Origin: Coleophoma eucalyptorum
Taxonomy: Eukaryota > Ascomycota > Leotiomycetes > Helotiales > Dermateaceae
Assembly (NCBI GenBank): GCA_026120035.1
Contig: JALRME010000002.1
Location: 1,488,001-1,552,000, forward strand
DNA length: 64,000 bases
Direction: 5' to 3'
A model generated the notes under the pieces. The model had not been told where the DNA came from, did no database searches, and saw only the letters and a list, made by a program, of their open reading frames with translations. A program made the position numbers and the translations under genes. Below are positions 23,561 to 33,289 of the stretch, piece after piece; position 1 is the first letter of the stretch, and each line of letters opens with the position of its first letter.

Positions 23561-24400
23561 TTAGAAAGTGACCTTGACACCCAGGTTGGCCAAGACAGTG
23601 GTAATAGATCCAGTCAAAGTGGAGATCAAGGTGTTAAGATTGCTCAGCATGGTAGAGCCGCTGGATTTACTGTTTGCCGAGACAGCTTGGGCATATTTGA
23701 GGACCGGAATGAAGAGGGTTGGCAATGCTGCTTGGACTGCTTGGTATTCAGAGAGAAGAGCAGTCTGGGAGGCTGTGCAGACAAGGCATGTCAGCATTTC
23801 TCTTTATATCATTACTGGTGGTGGTGGTGAATTGAGGAGATATTCATACAAGAAGACAATTGGTTGTACGATGCTACCAAACCATTCTCGAAGGCAGCAA
23901 CATATGTTTCGAGGCTTGCGATAATGGAGTTCAGTGTGGCTAGTTGTGGGTCTGTGAGGGAGGTCGTGGCTGTTGCTGTTGCGTTTCCTATGGCGTAACC
24001 TGTAGTCTGGATTTGGTTGACTAGTAGATAATTAGTGGGAGTTAAAGGAGGGGTTGCTTTTATGTTTTGAATCGAGTGACATACTGAGACTTTGAAGATC
24101 TGCCTTAATAACCACTTGGACTTGTGCAGCAACATCGCCTGTAGCAGCGTTGGCAAGGCCGGCTAGAGAGACTTAGTACATCTATTCTGGTAGGCATATA
24201 CATTAAGCTGAGTACTAACTGATTGCAGCTAGATTGGAATTGAGATAGGTGGCTGCAACAACAAGGTAGCCATTGATGAGGGTTGAAATATCTGGAAGGG
24301 CTATCGAGAGAGGTGCTGGTGCGGGTGCGGGTGCTGGTGCGGAAATAACTTGAGAGCTGAAGCTCAAGAGTGCAAGAAGAGGAGTGACAGAGAACTTCAT
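23561..24400 (-). CDS. small secreted alanine-rich protein, possibly HsbA-like
   Basis: Four exons (24400-24220, 24162-24085, 24020-23850, 23772-23561) give 213 residues with consistent phases. A signal peptide (MKFSVTPLLALLSFSSQVIS) is followed by an APAPAPAPAP stretch, then amphipathic helices rich in Ala, Thr, Ser and Leu (for example LATLNSIIASLETYVAAFEN and LLSEYQAVQAALPTLF). The pattern of repeated ala/thr-rich helices with no cysteine framework recalls the hydrophobic-surface-binding protein A / cell-wall galactomannoprotein family (PF12296), but I see no decisive signature, so that is a suggestion. The last intron has two possible donors. GTATGA at 23849 keeps the frame and was preferred over a GTTTGG earlier. 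The protein is likely extracellular, perhaps wall- or surface-associated. A weaker alternative is an unrelated secreted effector-type protein. Confidence 0.7.
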
Positions 24401-25044
24401 TTTGAATCAAGAGTGTGTTTGAGCTGAGTGGCTAATGCCGAAGTTATGAAGAGATATGTGCTTCGAAAGTAATTTACTGCAGATGCTCGTTAATTGTTGA
24501 TGATGGGAATGAGAGCGAGACGCATAAGATACTTATACATCTTAAGGGAGTATACAAGACATCGTGACATTCGCATCCATGAATGAGTAGTTTCTGGTCC
24601 TCGTCGTCATACCGATATCTAGAAAGTCCCATAAGAACCGTTTGCAGTCTCAGATATGCCCAGCCCTACCGATAAATGGAAGAGTAATGAGAGAGACTCC
24701 ATAACAATATCCCTCGATAGTAGTAGGCCTGCATTACACGCTCAGATCTTGACAGCCACTGCGGCAACTCTACCGCAAGGCAACAAAGAAGACAGGACGC
24801 ATCCGTTCAATCTGGCCGAAGCGAGTGTTAGACAAGACTTCTCCACTGAGATTCAAAAGACCCAGTCTACAGGGTCTCTTCATACCAAGGGGTGGAGGAA
24901 AAGTGAATCGATCTGGTAGATTGCGCTAAGATACACGCAAGAAGTTTGGCGTTTTACCGAGCACTGTCGTTTACGCTTCAGGAACATCCAAGGCGAGAAC
25001 ATCCAATCAATGTTGAACAGACGACTTGGTTTTGGTGGCTGAGT
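24401..25044. other. intergenic region with a possible lost first exon
   Basis: Contains the promoter of the small secreted-protein gene. On the plus strand an ATG at 24656 opens 87 codons with ordinary-looking composition that stop at 24919. This could be the N-terminal part of the decayed G-alpha-like gene that follows, but nothing in the sequence proves it. Confidence 0.35.
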
Positions 25045-25749
25045 TCAGAAAATTGACTCGCCGAGAAAGACGATCGGGCAGACGATGCAGCGGCTGAACT
25101 CTGTATCGGAGACTTCCAGAGAGAGATTTTAGGGTTGGGTGTAGGTGGCAAGTCTACATTCCGCAACCATTTGCAGTCTATGCCAGCTCGGCATAATTTG
25201 TTGTTGATCAGAACGAGATTGCCTCACAACTTGACGCTTTCGAGCGCGTTCCTGAAGATCTTTGCTCGCCGGGAAGTGTCAATATTTGCTGGGATCCAGA
25301 AGACCTCAATTCCAAGGTCGCGGAACCCACCGACCTAGTTGGTTGATAGTTGCTGGATATACGGAGTGTTATTGCGTATGTCCCGGGAGAGAAAGCAACC
25401 GAGGGCCGCGCGATACGCAGGTTCGAGCGGCGCTCTCCAGATATTGAACACTTCTGAATGCAGGAATCAAACACATCATGTGGGACTATGACGATGGACT
25501 GACCATCGGGCTTGCCGATGAGTATAGCATGATTCCCTTCCTCGAAAGAAGAGCAGCCCAAGACTGTGTTCACAAAATCCACACAGCAGGATATATCACA
25601 TACCTCGGCCAACAGTCTGAGCAACACTGGAACTGGTGGCAGTGCTTGTCGAGGGAAGTAATACGGTCTTCAGAACCAACAATAGCTACTCCGAGTCCAA
25701 AATCATGCTGCGACCGAGGCAAAGGAGACGCCCAGAAGCATAGATTCTA
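25045..25749 (+). pseudogene. relic of a G-protein alpha-subunit-like gene
   Basis: No intact frame exists, but pieces in different frames line up in G-alpha order. From 25045 one frame reads an acidic/alanine segment (EKDDRADDAAAELC) and then FQREILGLGVGGKSTFRNHL, matching the Walker A/P-loop GxxxxGKST and its flanking helix. An in-frame TGA precedes it. After a frameshift the text NEIASQLDAFERVPEDLC continues to about 25340. From about 25390 another frame reads TQVRAALSRY, a TGA at 25445, then LLNAGIKHIMWDYDDGL and LADEYSMIPFLERRAAQD, resembling the helical domain before switch I. LGQQSEQHWNWWQCL follows at about 25605, resembling the switch II motif GGQRSERxxWxxCF. The usual threonine/arginine switch I segment is largely missing, and no guanine-specificity NKxD was found downstream. 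Two or more stops plus a frameshift indicate a dead gene, though unusual splicing cannot be excluded. Confidence 0.5.
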
Positions 25750-27779
25750 GACTTGTAGATAGCTACTCCGGACTCTCTCGCCAGAACAGTCGCGCCCCTT
25801 AGCCGTTGGAGTGAAGGCTAGAGTCCCCGTTACTCACTGAGCTAACACAACTCACTTGAAGTTGATAGGGTCAAATCCGCGAGAGCTGACTAAGGGATGG
25901 TATTGGTCCACCAGGTCACTTGTAATTACAGGTTACAGGAACAGGTATGCTTTAGACTCTTCTACTATCCAATCCTCCTCATAAGATCTCATCCACAACT
26001 GAAAGTTGAGGTTAAGCTGGTAGGGCATGGGACTAAAAGATGCAGACCCCAAAGGAACATGATGAGGACAAACCCTTGAAAAGGACGGGGGAAGGCTACT
26101 ATGTACCGACTTAGGCGCTGAACTGGGTCGCTAGACATCTTAACGGCTGATCGCAACACAAGTTGAGTAGGCTGTGTTTACCATCATGCCAGCATCATAC
26201 GTAGAGAGTTGCGTCTTAGTCAGACAGATCACAAGTGCTGCAGCAGCCCAATTCTGGGCAATTCTGGGTTTACTGGGTGAGAATATCGCATAGGTTGTGA
26301 GGTGTTGTGTCCAAACATGTCGCTTGGTAGAGGTGTAACGAGTAAGAGTCACCGAGTAGACTTTCGCCTACCTTGGCTCTCCTGCAGCTTTGTCAGGTAA
26401 AGAGGCAGCTGAATAGATGATTGAACGACACGCGGCGGTCAAGCAACCTTAAAGGCTTGCATCATCTTTGGGGGTGGATGTGGCTTGCGTGCTCTTCTGG
26501 CTGTGGCATATTGCATGCTGCGCCAAGTCGTTCACACATCAGCTGTGGTGGTCTCAGGGCGAGCATGTGCGTGGCGGAGTTGTGGGGGACGAAGGCTTCT
26601 TTTTCAGTGGTGGGCTTGGGGCGGCAATAGTGTTGTGAGAGGTCGAGGATTTTTGCTATCACAACCTGTGCAGATTTGCCTCTTCTGGCCCTTCTTGAAC
26701 GGAGGTTGACCGGGACCAGACGACATGCTCAGCCCAACGCCGGTAATCGTACGACACATGACTAACTCAGGACAAGAACTGTGCAAACTGCTCGGGCTGG
26801 TCCAGCTGCCCCACTAGTCTACCCTCCACCCACCGCACCGTACCCAGAGCAAAGCCAGCAAAGGCAGCAAACCCCACCTCGGCACAGAAAAGCGATCTAG
26901 ATTCTTTTCCCTTATGCACAGTACGGAGTAAGGCTTGGCCCGCTGCTTCCCCGTCCGAACAGGGGTGGTCCTTCCGTCGTGCACTGCACTGCATACTGTA
27001 TTCGTAGTGCGGTGCTGTGGTGGTACCGTACTGTACCATGGTTCTCGGAGCGTACGGTAGCCATAACCGGGAACTGCCATAAGGACGAAATCAACAGACC
27101 CAAAAAAACCCAGACCCAAAGATCAGCGCAAAATCAGGACAGGAGCCTGAAGGCACTCAACGCCCAACGCCAGGAGAGCACAGCCAAGCCCAAACTCTAT
27201 CCGTTTCTTCCTTCATATTTGCTTTTTTGATGGTGCTTGGTGAGCATTCCGTTTGGTGTGTTCTGTTTGGTCGGTGATCTCCACAGGGCAGTTTGGCGAG
27301 CGTTTATCGTTCGGCAGCCTGGGAACTCTTCTGCGCCGAAGCTAAGCATCTTACATTCCTCACGCCGTCATCTATCACACGTGGCCAGCCTTCTTGACTT
27401 GCAGCACGACATCTGATAACTTTTGTGACGGAGCGAGTGGAAGCCTCATATCTACCAGGACTCCCTCGACTCATGTAACAGCATAAAGTTCATTACTCTC
27501 TTGTATCTTCCTGCCTTGGACGCTATGAACTGAGAGCGACCTCCCCCAGAGTGCTCGTTCCTTCGTACTCCCTCCCCTATACCACCATGCAGAAGATTCC
27601 CAAATCTGTCCGGCAACCACGGAAGTTCATCAACCGATAACTCTTGTCGCGATTGAGCAAATCTACTGCTCCTACCCTTTTCGAATACATCTTGGGGGCA
27701 TAGTTCACAACGACAGTAACTGTATCCGCAACACCCCTTCTCCGGTCCAGAAGCAACAACGAGGTGCCTTTGCCTTTTT
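25750..27779. other. intergenic region upstream of the UspA-domain gene
   Basis: About 2 kb. The left part is probably the decayed remainder of the G-alpha-like relic; the right part is the promoter and leader of the UspA-domain gene, with short upstream ATGs around 27474 and 27525. Open frames of up to about 158 codons on the minus strand overlap the leader and have no recognisable content. A tRNA A-box-like word on the minus strand at 25833-25844 has no B box. Confidence 0.45.
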
Positions 27780-29889
27780 ATGAGCACCACAACCCTCAGG
27801 AGGATGTCTGCACCACGTTCGCAAGAGACGATGGCGGCCGAGGAAGCAAATGGCGTTGTTGCTCTATTGGAAGGACAGTCTGGTCGACCTAGGGGGTCGT
27901 CGACACCAGCAGGCTCTCCTACCACCACTCAAGCTCCGGTTAAGAGCATGCTGGATGTAGGAGACGACTCTGCAGCTGCTGCAGCACCTAGACATTCCTC
28001 GATTGCGGGAACTGCCCCACGAGGCATTAGTTTTGCCACGCCACCTGTTCCAAAGCGAAGCAACCTAGATGCGCCCGACTCTCCTCGAAATCGTCTTACC
28101 CACAGTGCGCAGGCTTCACCAACCGAAGCAACCCATAAGGCTGTGAAAGACGTAGCGATTACTAGACACCGAAGCCAGTCTGATGCCTCCTCGCATCCTG
28201 CCGAGTTTGGCCCCAGACTCACACAGCAGCCTAGTCTATACCGATTTTCCAACTTCTTGACCAACAATCCTGGAGGAGCCATCGTGCCAAAGCGGAATAC
28301 ACAAGGGGGCAAAAGACAGAGTCTGACTGGTGCTATGGCCAGCGCGCTGACGGGTGACCTAAGTGGTCTGATGGGGCGAGGTGGACGATCACGACATGAT
28401 TCTATTGGCAGCACCCACTCGAAGTCAAGATCTCCGCACGGCCGGCTGTCTCTACGTCCTGACTCCCCCAGTCTGAAGAACAATAAAATCGAGCTTGGCA
28501 GTGGTCTGTCCGAGTTGGGTGAGAAAGGGCAAAGAAGCCGGCACAATAGTGCAAATGAGCCCAGCCTGGCTCGCTTTGATACAAACTCAAAACTTAACAA
28601 CTCCGAAGACGCAGTGGCAGATAGCAGCGAGGAGGAGCAGAGCTCCGATGAGGAGGGGCCTCGTGGTCGCAAAAAAGCACGCAGTACTGGTAATGACAGT
28701 GATCGCAGCAATGACAGCGATCAGCCAGAACCAAAAGGATTAGCCTTGGGTAGAGGAAGTGGCTTACGGGAGTCTTTCAGTATGTCATCTGCTGCGGAAG
28801 ATGAGAGTGAGTCTAGAACTTACCAATCCTTACCAGAAATATTCTGACTAACATTCATAAAGAAGTCGAAACTAAGGAGGAATATAAAGTCATATCTCTC
28901 TTGGAACCCGAAATAACTGTTACAAGTCCGGAAAGCGATCAACCTAGATCGTCGAAGGTCGCCATTCACCCAAATACTAGCTTTGAGTCCAATTCAGGCT
29001 TCAACACACCAGTGGATTCTGATGCCGAGGAGAATATTGTTGATATTAAACGCGCTCAAAGGCTTGCGATCAACATGACCGATATCATGTCTACGCCTCT
29101 AACGAAACGATGCGTTCGGGTGATATACAGAGGAGATTTCCCCAAAATGCAACAGGAAGCCATTGATGAAATTCGCCGGGTCCGGAAGTATGTTGTAGCA
29201 ATGGATCTGAGTCCAGAATCCCAGCACGCCTTGGAATGGACGGTTGGAACCGTTCTGCGAGATGGCGATACACTGCTCGCGATTTACTGCGCTGAGGAGA
29301 CGAGTGACGAGTCTGCAATCAACGGAGATGACGTCCCACCATTGAAGTCCAGCTCGACCCCAGTCTTGGTTGCCAATACTGGACCTATTCCAATTCGACA
29401 TAGCCTACCCAGACTCGACTCACCAAGCGCCAGTTCCAGTCCAGCTGGTAGGAAGCATGGCAAGTTGGAACATGAGCGTATGAAGTACGTTCAAGTCATC
29501 ACTGATCGGTTGTCCCAACTACTGCGGAAGACCAAATTACAAGTGCGAGTGGTGATCGAGGTCATTCATTGCAAGAGTCCGAAGCATTTGATTGTCGAGG
29601 TGATCGATTATGTCAACCCGACGATGGTGGTTCTTGGATCTCGAGGCAGAAGCTCTCTTCAAGGGTAAGTTGGTGTCTCCCTCCCTTGCGTGTACCTGCT
29701 AACAAGCTTTCCAGTGTAATGCTTGGCTCCTTCTCGAACTACCTTGTTACCAAATCTTCGGTTCCTGTCATGGTCGCTCGAAAGAAACTCAAGAAGCACA
29801 ACAAAATTAAGCGTCCTAGGGTTCGCTTGGCCAACAATCTTTCGAACCCCCCATCATCCAGGGCCTTAGTAGATGCAAGGATTGACTAG
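27780..29889 (+). CDS. universal stress protein (UspA) domain protein with long disordered N terminus
   Basis: Three exons (27780-28806, 28863-29664, 29715-29889) give 667 residues. Roughly the first 420 residues are low-complexity, rich in Ser, Pro, Arg and Ala with many potential phosphosites (RHSSIAG, RHRSQSD, RSRHDSIGS, RSRHNSANE) and an acidic SSEEEQSSDEE stretch. The UspA fold follows: RKYVVAMDLSPESQHALEWT, GDTLLAIYCAEE, a Ser/Pro insert, then QVRVVIEVIHCKSPKHLIVE and VVLGSRGRSSLQG across the last splice to VMLGSFSNYLVTKSSVPVMV. The G-x-x-G-(9)-G-S/N-type nucleotide-binding pattern of ATP-binding UspA proteins is visible in GSRGRSSLQGVMLGSFSNYL. The family is named after bacterial stress proteins; the biological role in fungi is not settled. 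A second in-frame ATG at 27804 is an equally possible start. The C terminus is basic (KKLKKHNKIKRPRVR). Confidence 0.88.
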
Positions 29890-31112
29890 CGGGTTTTCGA
29901 TTGCAAGACATGGTGTCTAAATATCACTGCGCACTTGTCATCCATGAGAGCGTTTTTGTTTTAGCAGATTCATTTAAGCGATGCTTGATTTCAGTTCACG
30001 GTCGGCAGGCATAGAAAATATGGGAACAGGCCTCAATAAGGGAGGGGACAAGTGATAGGCTTCACGGGCGTTTTGACATGGCTTTCTCGCATTAAATGGC
30101 CTAGGCATCGAGAACAAGCACTGGGGACATCGGATTGGGCATTGAGAATGCTCATAGAGCATGGTTAGTTATATTCTAGGGGCGTTCTATTATGGGGCAA
30201 TTGATTGCTAAACCTCCCTCACTTTTTTCGACACAAACAAATACCACTCTTTTCAAAGTCTCATACCACTTCATACTTGATTACCGCCTCCGACTGCCTG
30301 CACGTGGTCTTTCATCATCAATTCGAACATCCATGTAGTTTGATTTCGGTATCCCGTTCCCTCGTTATCTAATTGGCGGTAAATCTCCCCTCCGCAATAT
30401 CCCCCACACGACCCTCCTCCGCTTTTCTGGGTTCAGGTTCATTTCTCCAGACCCCACACACACTACATCACCTCTCTTCCTTTACAATCATATTTCAGAT
30501 AAAATCATTAATTCTATCTGAAGGCCTTAGTCCGAAGGAATGGCCAGGGATCTTCTTCGTTTCAAACTGCTTGCTTTCTTGGCTGAATGAGGACTTGAAT
30601 GTGCACCGGGCATTAAAAATGGATCTGTAAAAAAGATCATATGGGAGGAAATCATTGTAAGGTAGAGTTGGGACGAACTTGCTTGCAGTTAAGCTTTCCC
30701 GCTCCAGGGTGATTCCTGTCCTGGTCCTGGTCCCGTACCTGTGCTTGCTTTTCTCCGCGCGTTCTTTAGCCCATCTTGCCTTTCCCTTGCCCCTGGTGGC
30801 CCTGAGATTGGCGGGGTTGTTCCCCGTTGGATGTGCATCTACTCTCCATCGTGCCCGTAGATTTTCCTTTTGACTAGGTAGGGGAATTGCCAATTCTTCC
30901 GGTGGAGCATGCGACTACGGATGGATGTACTTATATGCGATTATGGTTGTATACAAATCGATTTCTTTTTTTTTTTGTGTTTCTTTTTTCTCTAGTTACG
31001 AGTTAATTGAGGCCGTTACGATTAATTCGTTCTCCTCCGTCTCTGCCCCATTCACCCTCTTGACGGCAGATCCGTGCATCTCCCTCCTCCGTCTTGCTTC
31101 CTGCAACCCGTC
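29890..31112. other. intergenic region, no gene seen
   Basis: About 1.2 kb between two same-strand genes. It holds the 3' flank of the UspA-domain gene and the promoter of the pectin methylesterase-like gene, including a T-rich run at about 30966-30976. Open frames on both strands around 30373-30893 look random. Confidence 0.45.
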
Positions 31113-32901
31113 ATGATGATGTCCTTCCGATCCCCAGCCGTGCTTCTCTTGCTCGCAATCCTGAACCTCTTCGCCTTCTCTAAAGCGTCTCCTACTTACT
31201 CAAGCGCATGGAGCGTTGAGAATCTCAAGCAGCGCGCTGCGTGTCAAGCACCCACCAAGAACCCCCTTGATGGTTGTGATGCGAATCGGACGTTGTATGT
31301 AGGGAGTGGAAGCCAGTTTGGGACGGTGCAGTCTGGTATGTCCAAACTTTTGTTCTCCTGTGAAAATTTGGGGCTTGGCGCGGAGTAGTGAGTGGGATGG
31401 GCTCACTTAGTGAGCCGGAAAGCAAAAATGGAGGTTTTAATAGGAGGTGTTTGAGGAATGGTTTTGGCTGATTGAGAATGTGTAGCTGTTGCTTCTTTGC
31501 CCAACAACACTGGTAAGTAAATAACCAAATGAAAGTTCCCCTGAAGAATAGATAGCTGATGACTTCGGCTAGAAACCTATATAATCCTCATTGCTAGCGG
31601 AAACTACACCGAACAAGTATGCAAGCCGCAATTAAAAGACTGCCAAATTCACATATACTCACACACTCTTCTCAGGTCAATGTCACCCGACGAGGTCCGA
31701 CTTACCTCCTAGGCCAAACCTCACACCCATTGAACCAGAGTCTTAACAGCGTAACCATTTCTTGGTCCGCTACCGCATCCACAATCGGCCCAAATAACAC
31801 AGCTGGCGACAACGCATACACCAGCACGTTAACCATTGCGCCCAATCTGAACGCTTCCCTAACTGGCAGCGGCACCACTGGGTTTGCAGTCCCGCCAGGT
31901 ACGCCGTTCGGCTGTACGGACTTTAGGACATATAACCTGGATTTGGTTAATGATTATGGGGGACTAACTTATGGTGAGTTTGGTGTTCTTTCCATAGATT
32001 TGGATTTTGGCTTGGACGAAGGCACTTCTTGGGAATATTGCAACAGACAAACCCTGAAGATGTAGATTTGCTGACTATGAAATAGCAATCTCGCCTAGTC
32101 TGGCTCTCAGCATCAGCTACGCCAACGGTGGATTTTACTACACCGGCTTCTACAGCTACCAAGACACAGTACGCCCCTTCCCCCCCTTCTTCTTTTAAGA
32201 TGTATCCTTCTAACGCATACCCAAAGATCTACGTCGGTAAGCTTGGGAATGCATATTTCAAGAATGGCGAGGTGGCAGGCCAAACGGATTTCTTCTACGG
32301 CTTCGGCACTGCCTGGGTCGAGTCGACCGCCGTGACGCTCCGCAGCTGTGGCGGCGGCATCACCGCGTGGAAAGGCACAAACACCACGTTTGTAAACAAG
32401 TACGGCGTCTATATCGTGGACTCGACTGTCAAGGCCGCAAATGAGAGTATTGCGGCCATCATTGAGGGAAAGTGTGCTTTGGGGAGACCTTGGGTATGTT
32501 TTCCTACTCTACTCGCAATCGCTCTTTATTCTTCGCTCTGTTCTTGGAAGAAGAAGAAGAAGAAGAAGAAGAAGAAGAAGAGTTAGAAGATGCAGAGATA
32601 ACTAACTTTCGTTTAGAACTCACAAATGCGTGCCATCTTCGCAAACACCTACCTTGACGCCTCGATCCTCTCAACGGGCTTCATTGACTGGAGCGGCACG
32701 CCGCGATACACGACCAACGTCACGTTGCAGGCCGAGTACCATGACTACGGACCGGGCTACAACGCGACGGGAAGGGCGCTCAGTCTTTTCGATACCATCT
32801 TGACTCCCGCCCAGTATGCGCCCTATTCATCGCCTGCCAAGGTCTTCCAGACTCCTGATGGCACTTTTGGGAATACCGCGTGGATTGATTTTACTGTCTA
32901 A
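31113..32901 (+). CDS. secreted pectin methylesterase-like enzyme (CE8)
   Basis: Predicted extracellular enzyme of carbohydrate esterase family 8, which demethylates pectin in plant walls. Seven exons (31113-31335, 31486-31512, 31573-31616, 31676-31973, 32086-32168, 32227-32493, 32617-32901) give 408 residues. The signal peptide ends near FAFSKASP. Family motifs in order: YVGSGSQFGTVQSAVASLP, GNYTEQVNV (GxYxE), YQDTIYVG (QDTL-like, proton-donor Asp), TDFFYGFGTAW (DFIFG-like, nucleophile Asp) and LGRPWNSQ (LGRPW, substrate-binding Arg/Trp). The QAVAL motif carrying the oxyanion-hole glutamine reads SPSLALSI, so that glutamine seems absent. A GGGITAWKGT segment marks a fungal side branch of the family. 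Three consecutive ATGs at 31113-31121 make the exact start trivial. The last intron contains a GAA microsatellite. Family call strong; activity on pectin not certain because of the motif change. Confidence 0.88.
32547..32582 (+). repeat. (GAA)n microsatellite inside an intron
   Basis: Eleven GAA units plus GAG lie in the last intron (32494-32616) of the pectin methylesterase-like gene, 34 nt before the acceptor. If the intron were retained the repeat would encode a Lys or Glu run followed by a stop. Confidence 0.9.
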
Positions 32902-33289
32902 TTTATTAAGAATTGGAGGGGTGACAGGGAGATTGGTGATGTGTATATTTTCGAACAGTGCGTTGGCTTGTACTTAGTCTTTATCTATATCTTCACTGGC
33001 AGTCGCTTAAAAACGCAGACGGATTGCTCGCTTCTAGATTCTGGGTCCACGAGCTTGAGGCACACTGACATTCACAGCATTTCAACAAGCACAGAACAAC
33101 TCATTAAGTCAAGAACGTATTTAGTCCTTACAAGGACACCTGATATGTACCTAATCTTCAAACCCCACCCAATCATATCATCATACCCACTAGCGAAAAA
33201 CAAAAAGCAGACAAATTATCCCGGCCGAACACCACTACGACATTGAAGTCAATCCATTCTTTCTCTTCTATTCCCGCTCATTTGCTCAA
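32902..33289. other. convergent 3' flanks
   Basis: A 0.4 kb gap between the ends of the pectin methylesterase-like gene and the large unknown gene. AT-rich and without structure of note. Confidence 0.5.

Noticed and set aside
25833..25844. tRNA A-box-like word TAGCTCAGTGAG on the minus strand.
   Set aside because: No B box (GGTTCGANTCC) at the right distance and no cloverleaf.
27929..28711. 260-codon minus-strand frame across the UspA-domain gene.
   Set aside because: Antisense shadow of the Ser/Arg-rich N terminus.
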